Assembly: GCF_900115955.1 (NCBI RefSeq)
Contig: NZ_FOYL01000002.1
Coordinates: 806,001 to 870,000 of the forward strand
DNA: 64,000 nucleotides
Reading direction: 5' to 3'
From: Lentzea waywayandensis
GTDB taxonomy: Bacteria > Actinomycetota > Actinomycetes > Mycobacteriales > Pseudonocardiaceae
The notes under the pieces were generated by a model. That model saw only the letters and a program-made list of their open reading frames with translations, did no database searches and had not been told where the DNA came from. The position numbers were made by a program, and so were the translations under genes. Position 1 is the stretch's first letter; every line of letters begins with the position of its first letter. This document shows, one piece after another, positions 13,901 to 25,900 of this stretch.

Positions 13901-16900
13901 CCGCGGTGACCGGCAAGATCACGCCGTGGTCGGACACCAAGACCGAGTCGAACGAGGTCGCCGGCAACGTCGACCGCGGCCGGACCACCCCCGGCGACGC
14001 GCGGACCGTGCTGGTCCAGATCGACGCCGAGTTCACCATCGTCGGCGAGAGCCGCGCGGGGAACTTCCTGCACGGAGGCACACCGAACGCCGAGGGCGTG
14101 AAGGTGGACATGCCGAAGTCGGTGTTCGTGCGGGTGTCCGAGGACGTCGCGCGCGAGATGGGCGTGCTGCCCAAGGTCGAGTCGACCGTGCCCAAGCCGG
14201 ACTTCCCGAAGATGGCGCCGCCGGCGACGGTGGCGCCCGACGAGCCGGGCGCGCTCGGTCTGTCCAACGTGGAGTCGGTGCCGAACCTCTCCGGCGTGGT
14301 CAACAACCTCACCACCGAGCTGTCCGCGAAGACCAAGAAGTTCGGCAGCGACTCGCTGATCCCGGACTCGGTCCTCAAGGACTCGATGAGCAACCTGCAG
14401 CGCATCGTCGACCTCAACTCGCCGGCCAGCGTCAAGGCGATGATCGACAGCGCCCTGGACGGCGGCGTTCCGCTGCTGGTGCACCAGCCCGGTACGTTCG
14501 GCAAGGACTCGTACCAGGTCACGTTGCGCGCCAAGGCGGGCTCGCCGCAGTTCGACCAGGTCGTCAACGACGGCGTGGACATGTCGCACAACGTCGGCGG
14601 CTCCCGCAAGGAGAGCGACGGCGTGGGCCGCGGCTCCGGCTGGGGCGCGGGCATCAGGGCGCCGGGCCTGGCCTCGCCGGGCAGCGCGAACCCGAACGTC
14701 TCGGGCACCGCGGGTGTCGCGGCGGGCGCGAACATCGGTTCCAGCAAGAGCACCTCGTTGACGACCTCGACCACCGAGGCGTTCAGCAGCACCCGCACGG
14801 CCAGTGGCCCGGCGGCGCAGTACACCGTGCCGGTCGAGTTCGAGCTGGTGGTGGAGAAGGGCAACAAGCTCGTCGCGAAGGCGGAGAGCGGTCCGCAGGA
14901 GATGAAGGTCCGCACGCACGCGGACAACCAGAAGATCTCCCAGCCGACCACCGGTCACGGGAATCCGCAGCCCTACATGTCCGCGTCGAGCAGGCGCGGC
15001 AGCGAGTTCGGCACTCCCGAGGCGACGGCCGCGTTCCAGCAGGACACCCGTGCCTCGCAGCTGCCGCCGACCGCGTCGGTGGAGAACCTGCGTGGCGCCA
15101 AGGACCTGCGCGACGCCGCGGTGAAGGCGATGACGGACGCCGGTGCGGGCAAGGGCCTGACCGGCAAGGGAACGGGCTCGCTCAACGCCCTGTTCTCCAC
15201 GCTCAGCCCGGAGAACCTCCAGCCGCACCTGCCGTCGATGCTGTCCGGCCCGCTCGACGTGCCCGGCCTGAAGGAAGCGGCACTGACGTTCGGGCAGGAC
15301 GCCGACGTCAAGGTCTACGCCAAGCTGGTCAACCCGCAGCTCGGGTCGCTCAGCGACGACGTCAAGATCGAGACCCCGCTCACCACGAAGACGACCGAGA
15401 CCTCCAGCGAGGCCAAGGTCTCCGACACCGCCGACGTGTCGGTCGGTCTCGCGCAGGGCAGCGCGGCGGTCAAGCAGGGCGCACCGACCGACACCGTCAA
15501 CTTCGGTACCGGCGGCGTGGAGCTGCGGCACGCGAACGAGGACTCGTCCGCCGTGTCGGGCGGTCCGGCGCAGGCCGAGGGCGGCAACGTCAAGCCCAAG
15601 GACGCTCCCCGCACCGGTCTCGTGCAGTTCGACGTCGAGTACCGCGTGGTCGCGACGATCGGTGGCAAGACCTCCGTCGTCGACCTGTCGGTGCCCGGCT
15701 CGGCCGGCGTGCGCATGCCCGCCGCCGAGGTCGAGACCACGCTGAACCAGCCGCTCGGCGACTCGTTGAAGGACGCCCAGGCCGACGTCAAGAAGGCGGC
15801 CGACGACTGGCGGACCGCGGAGAAGGACGTCGAGAAGGCCCGTCACGACGCCCAGGACGCGATCAACGAGGCCGCGGCCGTGCTGGCGCGGACCGACCAG
15901 CCGCTGGGCGCCGCGTCGACGACGCTGAACACCGCGATCCAGACGCACAAGGACGCCGAGGCCGCGGCCGCGCCGTTCCAGACGGCGTTCGACAACACGA
16001 TCAGGGACGCGGGCCAGACCCGTGCCACGATCAAGGACCTCAACGCGCAGGTCGTGTCACTGAGCCAGGACGCGCAGGTGGCCGACAACGCGGTCAGCGA
16101 CGCGCGGGCCAACGGTGCGCCGCAGACCGAGATCGACCAGCTCACGCAGGAGTCCGACGCGGCGCACACCGCGCTGACCGACGCGCAGCAGCAGGTCGCC
16201 GACGCGCGTGTGGAACTCGACGTCCAGCGTCAGGCCGCCACGGACGCCCGCACCGAACTCCAGGGGCCGAAGGAGACCGCGGCCAACGCCGATGCCGCTC
16301 GCGCGGCTGCCCAGGACGCGCGCCAGAAGCTCGTGGACGAGCAGACGGCCGCGGAGCAGGCGATCAAGGACGCGGAGACCAGGCTCGACGCCGCCCGGCG
16401 CGACGCGGACGCCAAGCAGAAGCTGTGGTGGGACGCCAAGGCCAAGGTGGACAACGAGGTCGACGCGTTCAACACCACGGCGAACACCCCGCCGCCGGCG
16501 CCGATGCCGCCCACGACGACCACGTCCGCCTCCACGACGACCCCCGGCGTCGACCAGCGGCCGCAGGATTCCACCGTGGCGGAGACCAGCCGCAGTGGCG
16601 CCGAGGCGAGCTCGTCCCGTCCCGCGCCGCCCGCGGCACCGCCCGCTCCCCCGGCGCCGGACGCCAAGAGCGACACGCCGAAGCAGGTCAAGAGCGGTGG
16701 CGCACCGCCGAGGATGACCCCGCCGACCCCGGAGTCCCACCAGGGCAAGGACGTCCTCACCGACGAGTCGTGGCGCCACGACCCCGCGAAGACCGCCGAC
16801 TGGTTCGCGCCGAGCAAGCCGGCCGACCCGAGCACGTGGGCCGACCGCAGGGCCGACGCGAACGTCAAGACGGTCGACGTGGTCGTGCACGACGTCCGCA

Positions 16901-19900
16901 CCAACAGCACGCCGTCGAACCTGAAGTCCTACAAGGGCCTCATCAACTACGACCTGCGCCGCATCGAGACCTCGCCCGGCAACTTCGTGCAGGAGTACAC
17001 CGTCAAGGTGCACATCGACCCTGCCGCGAAGACCGACCCGGCCGTCGTCGCACAGGTGAAGGAGAACGCCGCCAACGGCGTGAACTCCTTGCTGAACCAG
17101 GGTTTCCGGCTCCCCAGCGGTGACCAGTTCCACCTGAACCTGGAGTTCACCGACAACAAGGCCGACGCCCACACCAGCATCAAGGTCGACCCGGACAACC
17201 CCAACGTCGACCAGACGCACTGGAACCCCACCACCAGTCCTGAGGTTCTCGCGCACGAGACGCTGCACTACCTCGGCATTCCCGACGAGTACAGCGACAA
17301 GTCGCGCGTGTTCCAGCAGCACGACACGAACTCCGGTGTGCACAAGGACGACGGCGGCATGATGGGCGCCGACGTCCACGGCAAGGAGCCCGGTCTGCGG
17401 CCGCGGCACCTGTGGCTGGTCGAGCGCACCGCCACCAGCCAGGTCATGGTGCCCGACACCAGGCTGGACACGTCCGGCCCGGCCATCACGCCGCCGAGCA
17501 CGACGCCGGACTCCACGCCGGACGGCGACACCCGGCCGGTGGCGACGAAGCGCGACCGTTCCCCCGAGAGCGACAGCAACCCCCCGGCCGACAACCGGAC
17601 CACCAAGAAGAAGCCGGACGCCGACCGCTGGACCAACACCGAGGCCGGTCCGAGCAACACCGGCGCCGGCGCCAAGATGGAAGTCGACTCGGACGTCGAC
17701 AACCTGGCCGCCGAGCTCGGCAAGCTCTCGCTGGGCGAAGTCGACTTCTCCTACAACCCCGCGTTCGCGAAGCTCGCCAACGGCATCACTCCCGTGCTGC
17801 CGACCAAGGACAGCTACCTCGGCGACCTCCGCAAGAGCGTCGAGGAGGGCAGGCGCCCGTCGTTCGTGGTCAACATGATCGTGAGCCACAGCGCGCTGAA
17901 CGATCCCAAGGCCGACATCAACCAGGTCATCGACGCGATCACCAAGGACGCCGGTCCGCTCGGCAAGGACATGGTGTTCGTGATCGGCGTGAACGGCCCG
18001 ACCGGCGCGGACACGAAGATCGACGCCGAGATCGCCAAGGCGAACACCAACGTGGCGAACCGGAAGGAACCGATCGCCCTCGTGCCGTTGTCGACCTTCG
18101 CCCCGAAGGACGGGTTCCCGTTCGGGCGGATGCGCAACGGCACGATGCACAGCTCTGCCACGCAGTTCGCCATCGGCGCGATGAACGGCAAGGGCACCCA
18201 CCCGTACATCTCGTTCCAGGACTTCGACACCGGCTCGCGTCTCGTCACCGGCAACCAGAAGGACGTCTTCAACCACGTCGCCGAGTCGATGAACTCGGAG
18301 GCGGGCCCGATCCGTCCGCTGCTGTACTCGGGCGGCTACCGCGTCGGTGACCCGGCGAAGCTCATCAAGGAGACCCAGGCGCGGATCACCGCCGAAAAGG
18401 CCTCGATCGAGGGCGACACGAAGCTCACGGCCGACGAGAAGAAAGAGGCGCTCGCCGAGCTGAAGGTCGCGCAGGACTACCTCGCGAAGCCGGAGTTCGC
18501 CGAGAAGTTCCAGCAGGCGATGAGCGACGACATGGACGCGCGGAGCCGCCAGAAGGACTCGGCGCCGCTGCTGCCCTACTCGCCGGAGCCCAACCTGTTC
18601 ATGGACGCGGCCGTGACGGTCGTGGGCCCCGAGGTGAAGTTCAGCGACGGCGGCAACGAGTTCGGCGACCTCAGCGACTCGATCAACGAGTTCGCCGGCA
18701 AGGAGATCGTCGACCTCCACGAGAACGAACTGCCCACTCCGCCGAAGCCCAGCGAGTCGCTCGCCGAAGCCAAGGCCAAGCTGGAGTCGGACATCGCGGC
18801 CGAGAACCGTGCTCCGAGCCCGAGCGAGGCCAAGACGCTGCAGGAGCTGCAGAAGGGGATCGACAAGGCCGAGGCGGACGTCGCCCAGCTCAAGGCCGAG
18901 GTCGAGGCGACCTTCAAGGCCCAGCGCCCCGATCTTCCGCAGACCACGATCGACTCGGCGGTCGAGGCGGTGGTCAACGGCTCGCTCGCGAAGAACACCA
19001 TCGAGTCGGCGATCGACGTCGACATGCAGAACAACCGCAACCCCTACCGCGGCGAGAACTTCACCAGCGACTTCGTCAAGGGCGCGGTCGGCACGGACCT
19101 GTCCCGTCTCGCGCTCGGTTTCGCGAAGACCGAGGGCAAGCAGTGGCCGCAGTCGCACGTCGCGCTCACCTCGGTGACGAACCGCGGGTACGGCGGTCTG
19201 CCGGACGCGGACGGCAAGGTGGACAACAAGGCGGACCGGGCGGCCAAGGCCGACGTGTCCGGCGCGAAGGCCCGCGACGGGTACGGCGACAAGAAGCCCA
19301 GGGCGAGCGGTGCGCCGAACCCCGGCAACAAGCCGCACTCGCAGCGCGAGGCCCAGCAGATCACCCAGCACACGTACAGCTACGACCCGCAGACCGGCGT
19401 GCACACCGAGACGAGCAAGTCCGGCGGCTGGCAGCCGTCCAAGCTCGACGCGCTGCACCTCGGCTGGGAGGACAAGAACACCCTGGGCGGCGCGATCTCC
19501 GCGCCGATCCCCGGTCACGGCTACATGGGCGTGGACCCGCAGGTCGACCCCACCACCGTCTACCCGGAGAAGCCGGTGGTGGAGAAGCCGGCCAAGGGGA
19601 AGGGCAAGGAGAAGGAGAAGGCCCCGGCCAAGAAGGCCAAGACCGAGGCCGACGTCCAGCACATCGTGCCGGGCAACAAGCAGCAGAAGATGGCCACGAT
19701 GCTCAACCTGGCCATGTCGGCCAACACGAGCAACGTGACCCGCACGTTCGGCACGCTGGAACACGGCATCCTGCCGATCGCCGCGGACCCGCGGCCCGAC
19801 GGCCTGTTCAACGCCGTGCACGACGCCCTGACCAGCCAGACTCCTCCCCCGGCGTCCGGCTCCGGCAAGAAGAAGGGCAAGGCCGCTCCGGCGGTCAAGA

Positions 19901-22900
19901 CGGCGACGGAGCTGCGGGCCGGTGCGGTCCAGAAGGCCTCGATCTCCTCGCCCGCGATCAACAAGGAGATCGCGAGGTTCCGCCAGGAGCACGGTCTGGA
20001 CAACGGACACGTCGTCACCGCGCTCGTCGAACCGGGCCCGCCGTCGGTCACCGACCCCACGGCCGACCCGTTCGCCCTGGCGTACCCGGCCGACGTCGAC
20101 AGGCTCGCCAAGGCGGAGGAACTGGCCGCCAAGCTGCTCGCGACCGAGATCGGCCGGCCGCTGACGATCCACGGCCCCAGCGGGTCCGTGACCATCGAGC
20201 CGTTCTTCGAGCCGCGGCCGGAGACCAACTCCAAGTCGTCCGAAGCGGACATCAAGAAGGCGAACGCCTGGAAGAAGCCGGTGTTCCCGGCTCCGCTGGA
20301 GCTCGACGCACGCCCGCTGGACAACGGCAGGAGTGCGTTCACCCGGCACGACCCGGCGAACCAGCCGCTCGACGACGACGCGATGGACACCCGCCAGGCA
20401 CCGCCGCCGCCCGTCCAGGAGACGTCCACTCAGGACGCTCCGGTGTGGACGGCGCCGGAGACCGAGGTCGAGACGCGGCCCGCACCGCCGTCTCCCACGC
20501 CGAACCCGGCCATCCCGATGACCGTGATGGGCCCGCAGCCCGTCGGCCAGGTCATGCCGGGAACGCAGGCCCTGCCGGGCTTCTTCCAGGACAACAAGGC
20601 GCTGGGCACGATCGCGCCGACGAACGTGCGTGGCGCCGAGAACGTCACGAACGCGATCGAGAACCTCAAGCCCGCCGACGCCGCCCGCATCCAGCAGGCG
20701 ATCAACGGTGACTTCGAGTCGTTCCTGGACAAGGGCCGCAACTTCCAGGTCAAGATCGGCAACAACTGGTTCGAGGCGAACATCCGCGCCACCATGCAGG
20801 CGCAGACGGACGTCGCGCCGGTGGACGCGCCAGGTGTCAAGGTCGACGCGACGGCGCAGTCGGGCAACTCGTCGTCGGCCACGCACACCGTCGCCACGGC
20901 CAACGACATCGGTGGTTCGGCCTCGGCCAGTGGCGGGCTCGGCGCGTACGGCTCGCTCGGCGGCAAGGCGCAGCTCGCCACGCCGGCGCAGTCGCAGAGC
21001 ATGTCGTCGTCGCTCACCGACCAGCGGATCATCCGCGCGGGCGAGGGGTCGACGCAGGCCACGGTGAACGTGTCCTACGACATCACGCTGGCCAACGCCA
21101 GCGGTGGGCTCAGGCCCGTCGCCACGGTCGACACCGGCACCGACGTGACACTGCAGATCCCGAACGACCTCGCCACGATCACCAGCTCGGGCAACACCTC
21201 CGCCGCGGTCACGCCGGCGGACGGCAAGTGGGGCACCAAGCTCGAGCACCCCGCGCCCGAGGCGGTCTCGGTCGACAACCCGGCGAAGGCGTTCGCCGAC
21301 GTGGCGCGCGAGCTCCACCCGTCGATCGTCAAGGTCGGCTCGCCCGGCCGTGAGGCGCTGCAGAACTTCCTGAGCCCCACCGAGATCCGCAACAACCTCG
21401 GTGCGATGCTCGGCGGCGCCTACGTGACGTCACCGGACCTGATCAGCCCGCACGCCAGCAAGGGTGCCGCAGTGCAGATGAAGGCGAAGCTGCAGGGCGC
21501 GGAGCTCGTCGGCACGCTCGGCACCGGTCAGCTCCGCCTGCACGAGACGTCGGCGCACAGCAGTGGTGTGTCCTCGACGACCAAGTCCGGTGGCGACGTC
21601 AACGCCGGTCTCGGCTTCAACTCCGGTCTGCCGAACGTGCTGGGCGGCCAGGCCGGCGTCACGGCCGGCTACTCCGCGCGCACCGCCGAGAACGTCAACG
21701 CGGGCATCAACACCGCGCACAAGAGCGGCATCCAGCTCAAGGGCGACACCGGCCTGTACAAGGTGACCGCCGAGGTCGAGGTCCGCACGCCCAGCGGCAA
21801 GACCGTCCAGTTCCCGGTCACGACCTACCTGCGCGTCGGCCTGCCCGAGGCGGGGCAGATCGGCCTGCCGACTCCGGACGGCACGCGCAACACGATCGTC
21901 GACGACTCCAACAAGGGCACGAAGTTCCCGCCGCCGTACATGGGTGACGCGCTCGCCGCGGGCAACGCCAAGGTCGGCGAGTTCGAGGTGGCCTCGGAGG
22001 TCCAGACGCAGGTCGAGGACGCGCTGCGGGACATCCCCGGCATGGCGAGGTTCCTGCCGAACTGGAACGACCCGAACGCGAACCCGCGCAGCAGCAAGGG
22101 CAAGGCCTTCTCCGACGTCGCCGAGCAGCTCGCGAACCAGCGCAGGCTGACCTCGCAGCTCTCGCCGGCGGCGTTGCGGACCAACATGGACAGCCTCATG
22201 GGTCCGGGCGTCCAGGTGCAGCTCAAGAGCAGCAGCAAGTCCACGAACACGTACGTCAACGTCACGGTCAAGGCCAAGGTCTCCGACCCGAAGCACCTCG
22301 GTCAGGCCGACGCGCGCAACGTCCGTGACGCGTCGTCGACCGGCCCGAAGCTCGACAGCTCCAGCAGCACCACCAAGGGCTGGAGCGGTGGCGTCGAGGG
22401 CAAGCTCGTCATCCCGCGCGAGACCAAGATCGCCAAGCTGACGCCGACGCCGCAGGCCGGGGTGAAGTACAACCACTCGTGGACCGACAAGACGTCGGCC
22501 GGTCCGACGGTCAACAGCACCTCGCTCAGCGTCGGCAGCCCGAACGCCCAGGTGTTCCGCGGCGACGTGGAGTTCGAGGTCGAGATCACCACGTTCACCC
22601 GGCCGCGGGCCTGGGTGCGGCGGATCGTGCCCGGCGCCCCCGGCTTCCACTCGCCGGAGCAGACCACGGTCGCGAAGACCGGCGGCGGCGCCACCGACCT
22701 CAAGCCCATCAAGGGCGAGGTCAACCTCTGGGTGTCGGACAGCTCCACTTTGGACTCCGACCCCGGCAAGGGGTTCGAGCCGGGCACGCCGGAGCCGAGG
22801 AGGCTCAAGGACGCGCCGACCGTCAACAAGCTCCTGAGCACCAAGCCCAAGGAGAAGGCGCCGGACTTCCTGCACGTGGAGGCCGTGGCGAACACGACGG

Positions 22901-25900
22901 CGCTGCGTGACCAGGCCATCGACGCGCTCAACCGCGCGGCCGGTGGCGACTCGGCGCTGACCGTGCCGGGCACCGCGTCCCGCGCCCAGATCGACAAGAT
23001 GTTCTCCCCGGAGAACATCAAGGCGAACCTGCGCACGCTGACCGAGACCGGCATCCAGGAGCAGGGCCTCAAGTACGACCGCCGCGTCACCGACCGCACG
23101 GGCGCCATCGGCGTCAAGTTCGGGCTGAGCAACCCGAAGATCGTGTCCATCTCGGACAACACCGGTACCGAGAACGCCAGCACCGGCGGCTACAAGGCCG
23201 GCCAGGCGTCGTCCACCAACCGGTCGGTCGACGTCACCGGCGGCATCAACGTGCCGATCAAGCCGAACGACCCCGCCCCGCCCGCCGGTGAGCCCACGCC
23301 CGCCAGCGGTGCCGGTGGCTTCGCGGTGGCCGGCAAGGTCACGCCGTGGTCGGACTCGAAGTCGACCGGCAAGGAGGTCGGCGGCAGCCACGACCGCAAC
23401 TACGTCACGCCCGCGGGCGGCCGCACCGTGCTGGTGCAGCTCGACGCCGACGTCACCGTGGTCGGCGAGAGCCGCGCGGCGAACTTCATCGCCGGCACCA
23501 CGCCCAAGGCCGAGGGCGCGACCGTCAGCCTGCCGAAGTCCGTCTTCGTGCGGGTGACCGAGGACGTCGCGCGGGACATGGGCCTGCTGCCGGACGTGCA
23601 GCCGACCGTGCCCAAGCCCGAGTTCCCGAAGATGGCGCCGCCGGCGACGGTGGCGGAGGGCGAGCCCGGCGCGCTCGGTCTGTCCACGGTGGAGAGCGTG
23701 CCGGACCTGTCGGACGTGGTCGCGGACCTGTCCAGCAAGGTCAACGCGAAGACGGCGAAGCGCTTCGGCGAACCGCTGCTGCCGGACTCGGTGCTCAAGG
23801 ACTCGATGAGCAACCTCCAGCGCCTGGTCGACTTCAGCTCGCCGGCCAGCGTCAAGGCGATGGTCGACAGCGCGCTGGACGGCGGCGTGCCGCTGCTGGT
23901 GCACCAGCCGGGCACGTTCGGCAAGGACTCGTACCAGGTCACGCTGCGGGCCAAGGCGGGCACCCCGGAGTTCCAGAACGTCGTCAACGACGGCGTCGAG
24001 ATGGAGTCGACGATCGCCGGCTCGCACAAGGTGACCGACGGCCAGGGCCGCGGCACCGGGTGGGGCATCGGGCTCAAGGCACCGGGCCTCGCCCAGCCGG
24101 GCAGCGCGAACCCGAACGTCTCCGGCACCGCGGGTGTGATGGCGGCGGGGAACATCGGGCAGTCCAAGAGCAGCTCGGTCTCCACCTCGACGACGGACCA
24201 GTTCGCGAGCTTCCGCGCGGGCAGCGGACCGGCGGCGCGCTACAGCGTGCCGATCGAGTTCGAGCTCGTCGTGGAGAAGGGCGACAAGCTCGTCGCGAAG
24301 TCGGAGAGCGGCGAACAGAAGATGACCGTCCGCCTGCACGCGGACAACCAGAAGGTCGACGGCTCGGCCGCGCCGCAGCCCTACACGAAGGACCAGAACT
24401 CCCGCACGGCCGACCAGGGCACCCCGCAGGCCGCCTCCGACTGGCAGCAGGACGGCAGCCCGTCCACGCTGCCGCCGGGCGCGTCGGTGGAGAACCTGCG
24501 TGGCGCGCAGGACCTGCGTGAGGCGACGATCCAGGCGCTGAAGGACGCGGGCGCGAAGAAGGGCCTCACCGGCAAGGGCACGGGCGCGTTGAACAGCCTG
24601 CTGTCCACGCTGAGCCCCGAGAACCTGCAGCCGCACCTGCCGGGCATGCTGTCCGGCCCGCTGACCGTGCCGGGCCTGCACGAGGCCGCGCTGACGTTCG
24701 GCCAGGACGCGGACGTCAAGGTCTACGCCAAGCTGGTCGACCCGACGCTGGGCTCGCTCAGCGACGGGGTGGCGCTGGAGAACCCGAAGTCGCAGGTCAC
24801 CGCGACCAGCACGGACTCGAAGGTCACCGAGAGCGGCGACCTGTCCGTCGGTCTCGCGACCGGTGGCGCGGGCATCAAGCAGAACACCGACCCGAAGGAC
24901 AACGTCGCTTTCGGCACGAGCGGTGTCGAGCTGCGCCACGCCGGCGAGGACTCCACGGCGAACTCCGGCGGCCAGACCGACAACAAGGTCAACAACCTCA
25001 AGCCGAAGGCCACGACCGGACTGGTGCAGTTCGGTGTCGAGTACCGCGTGGTGGCGACGATCGGCGGCAGGACCGCCGTCGTCGACCTGTCCGTGCCGAA
25101 CTCGGCCGCGGTCCGGATGCCGACGACGGACGCGCAGACCGTGCTGGGCAAGAACTTCAGCCCGGAGCTCACGTCCGCCCAGGCCGAGGTGAAGGCCGCC
25201 GCGGACGCCTGGCGCACCGCCGAGGTCGAGGTCGACGCCCAGCGGCACGCCGCGCAGCAGGTGATCAACACCTCCGCCACGACGCTCGCCAGGGCCGACT
25301 CCTCCTTCACACCCGTCCAGATCGACTACAACAAGGCGATCCAGGATCACCTCGACGAGCAGGCGAAGCTCCCGGACCTGGAGACCCGCGCGGAGACCGC
25401 CCGCCAGGAGGCGCAGCGCACGCTCGACGCGATCTCCGAGCTGTCGCCCAAGGTCGGCGGCTTCGGGGCGCTCGCGATGACCGCGCAGTTCGAGATCGAC
25501 GACGCGAAGTCGGACATCGAGGCCAAGGCCACGACGCTGCGGACGCTGGAGAGCCAGCTGGCCGCGACGCCGGGCAACGCGGCCCTGCAGGGTCAGGTCG
25601 ACGCCGCCCGTCTGGCGCACACGAACGCCCAGACGACGCTGCGCACCGCCGAAAGCGCGTTCACCAGCGCGAAGGCGGGCATGCAGGACGCCCAGCACCG
25701 GCTCGACGCCGCCAACAACGCGATCGGCGGTCTGCGCACGGAGGCCGCCGCCCGGCGTGCGGACCTCGTGGCGCAGCAGCAGGTCGTGGCGCAGTTCGAT
25801 GCCGCCCGCATCGCGCAGCAGGCCCGTCACGACCAGGCGATGGCCCAGCTCGAGGCCGACCACGCGGCGCAGAAGGCCCTCGTCACGGAGGCCGAGACCA

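Noticed and set aside
3907..15948. A 4,013-codon open frame on the minus strand, antisense to the giant gene
   Set aside because: Arg/Leu/Val/Gly-dominated shadow of high-GC codon bias; no RBS, no domain, and the plus strand encodes clear motifs here.
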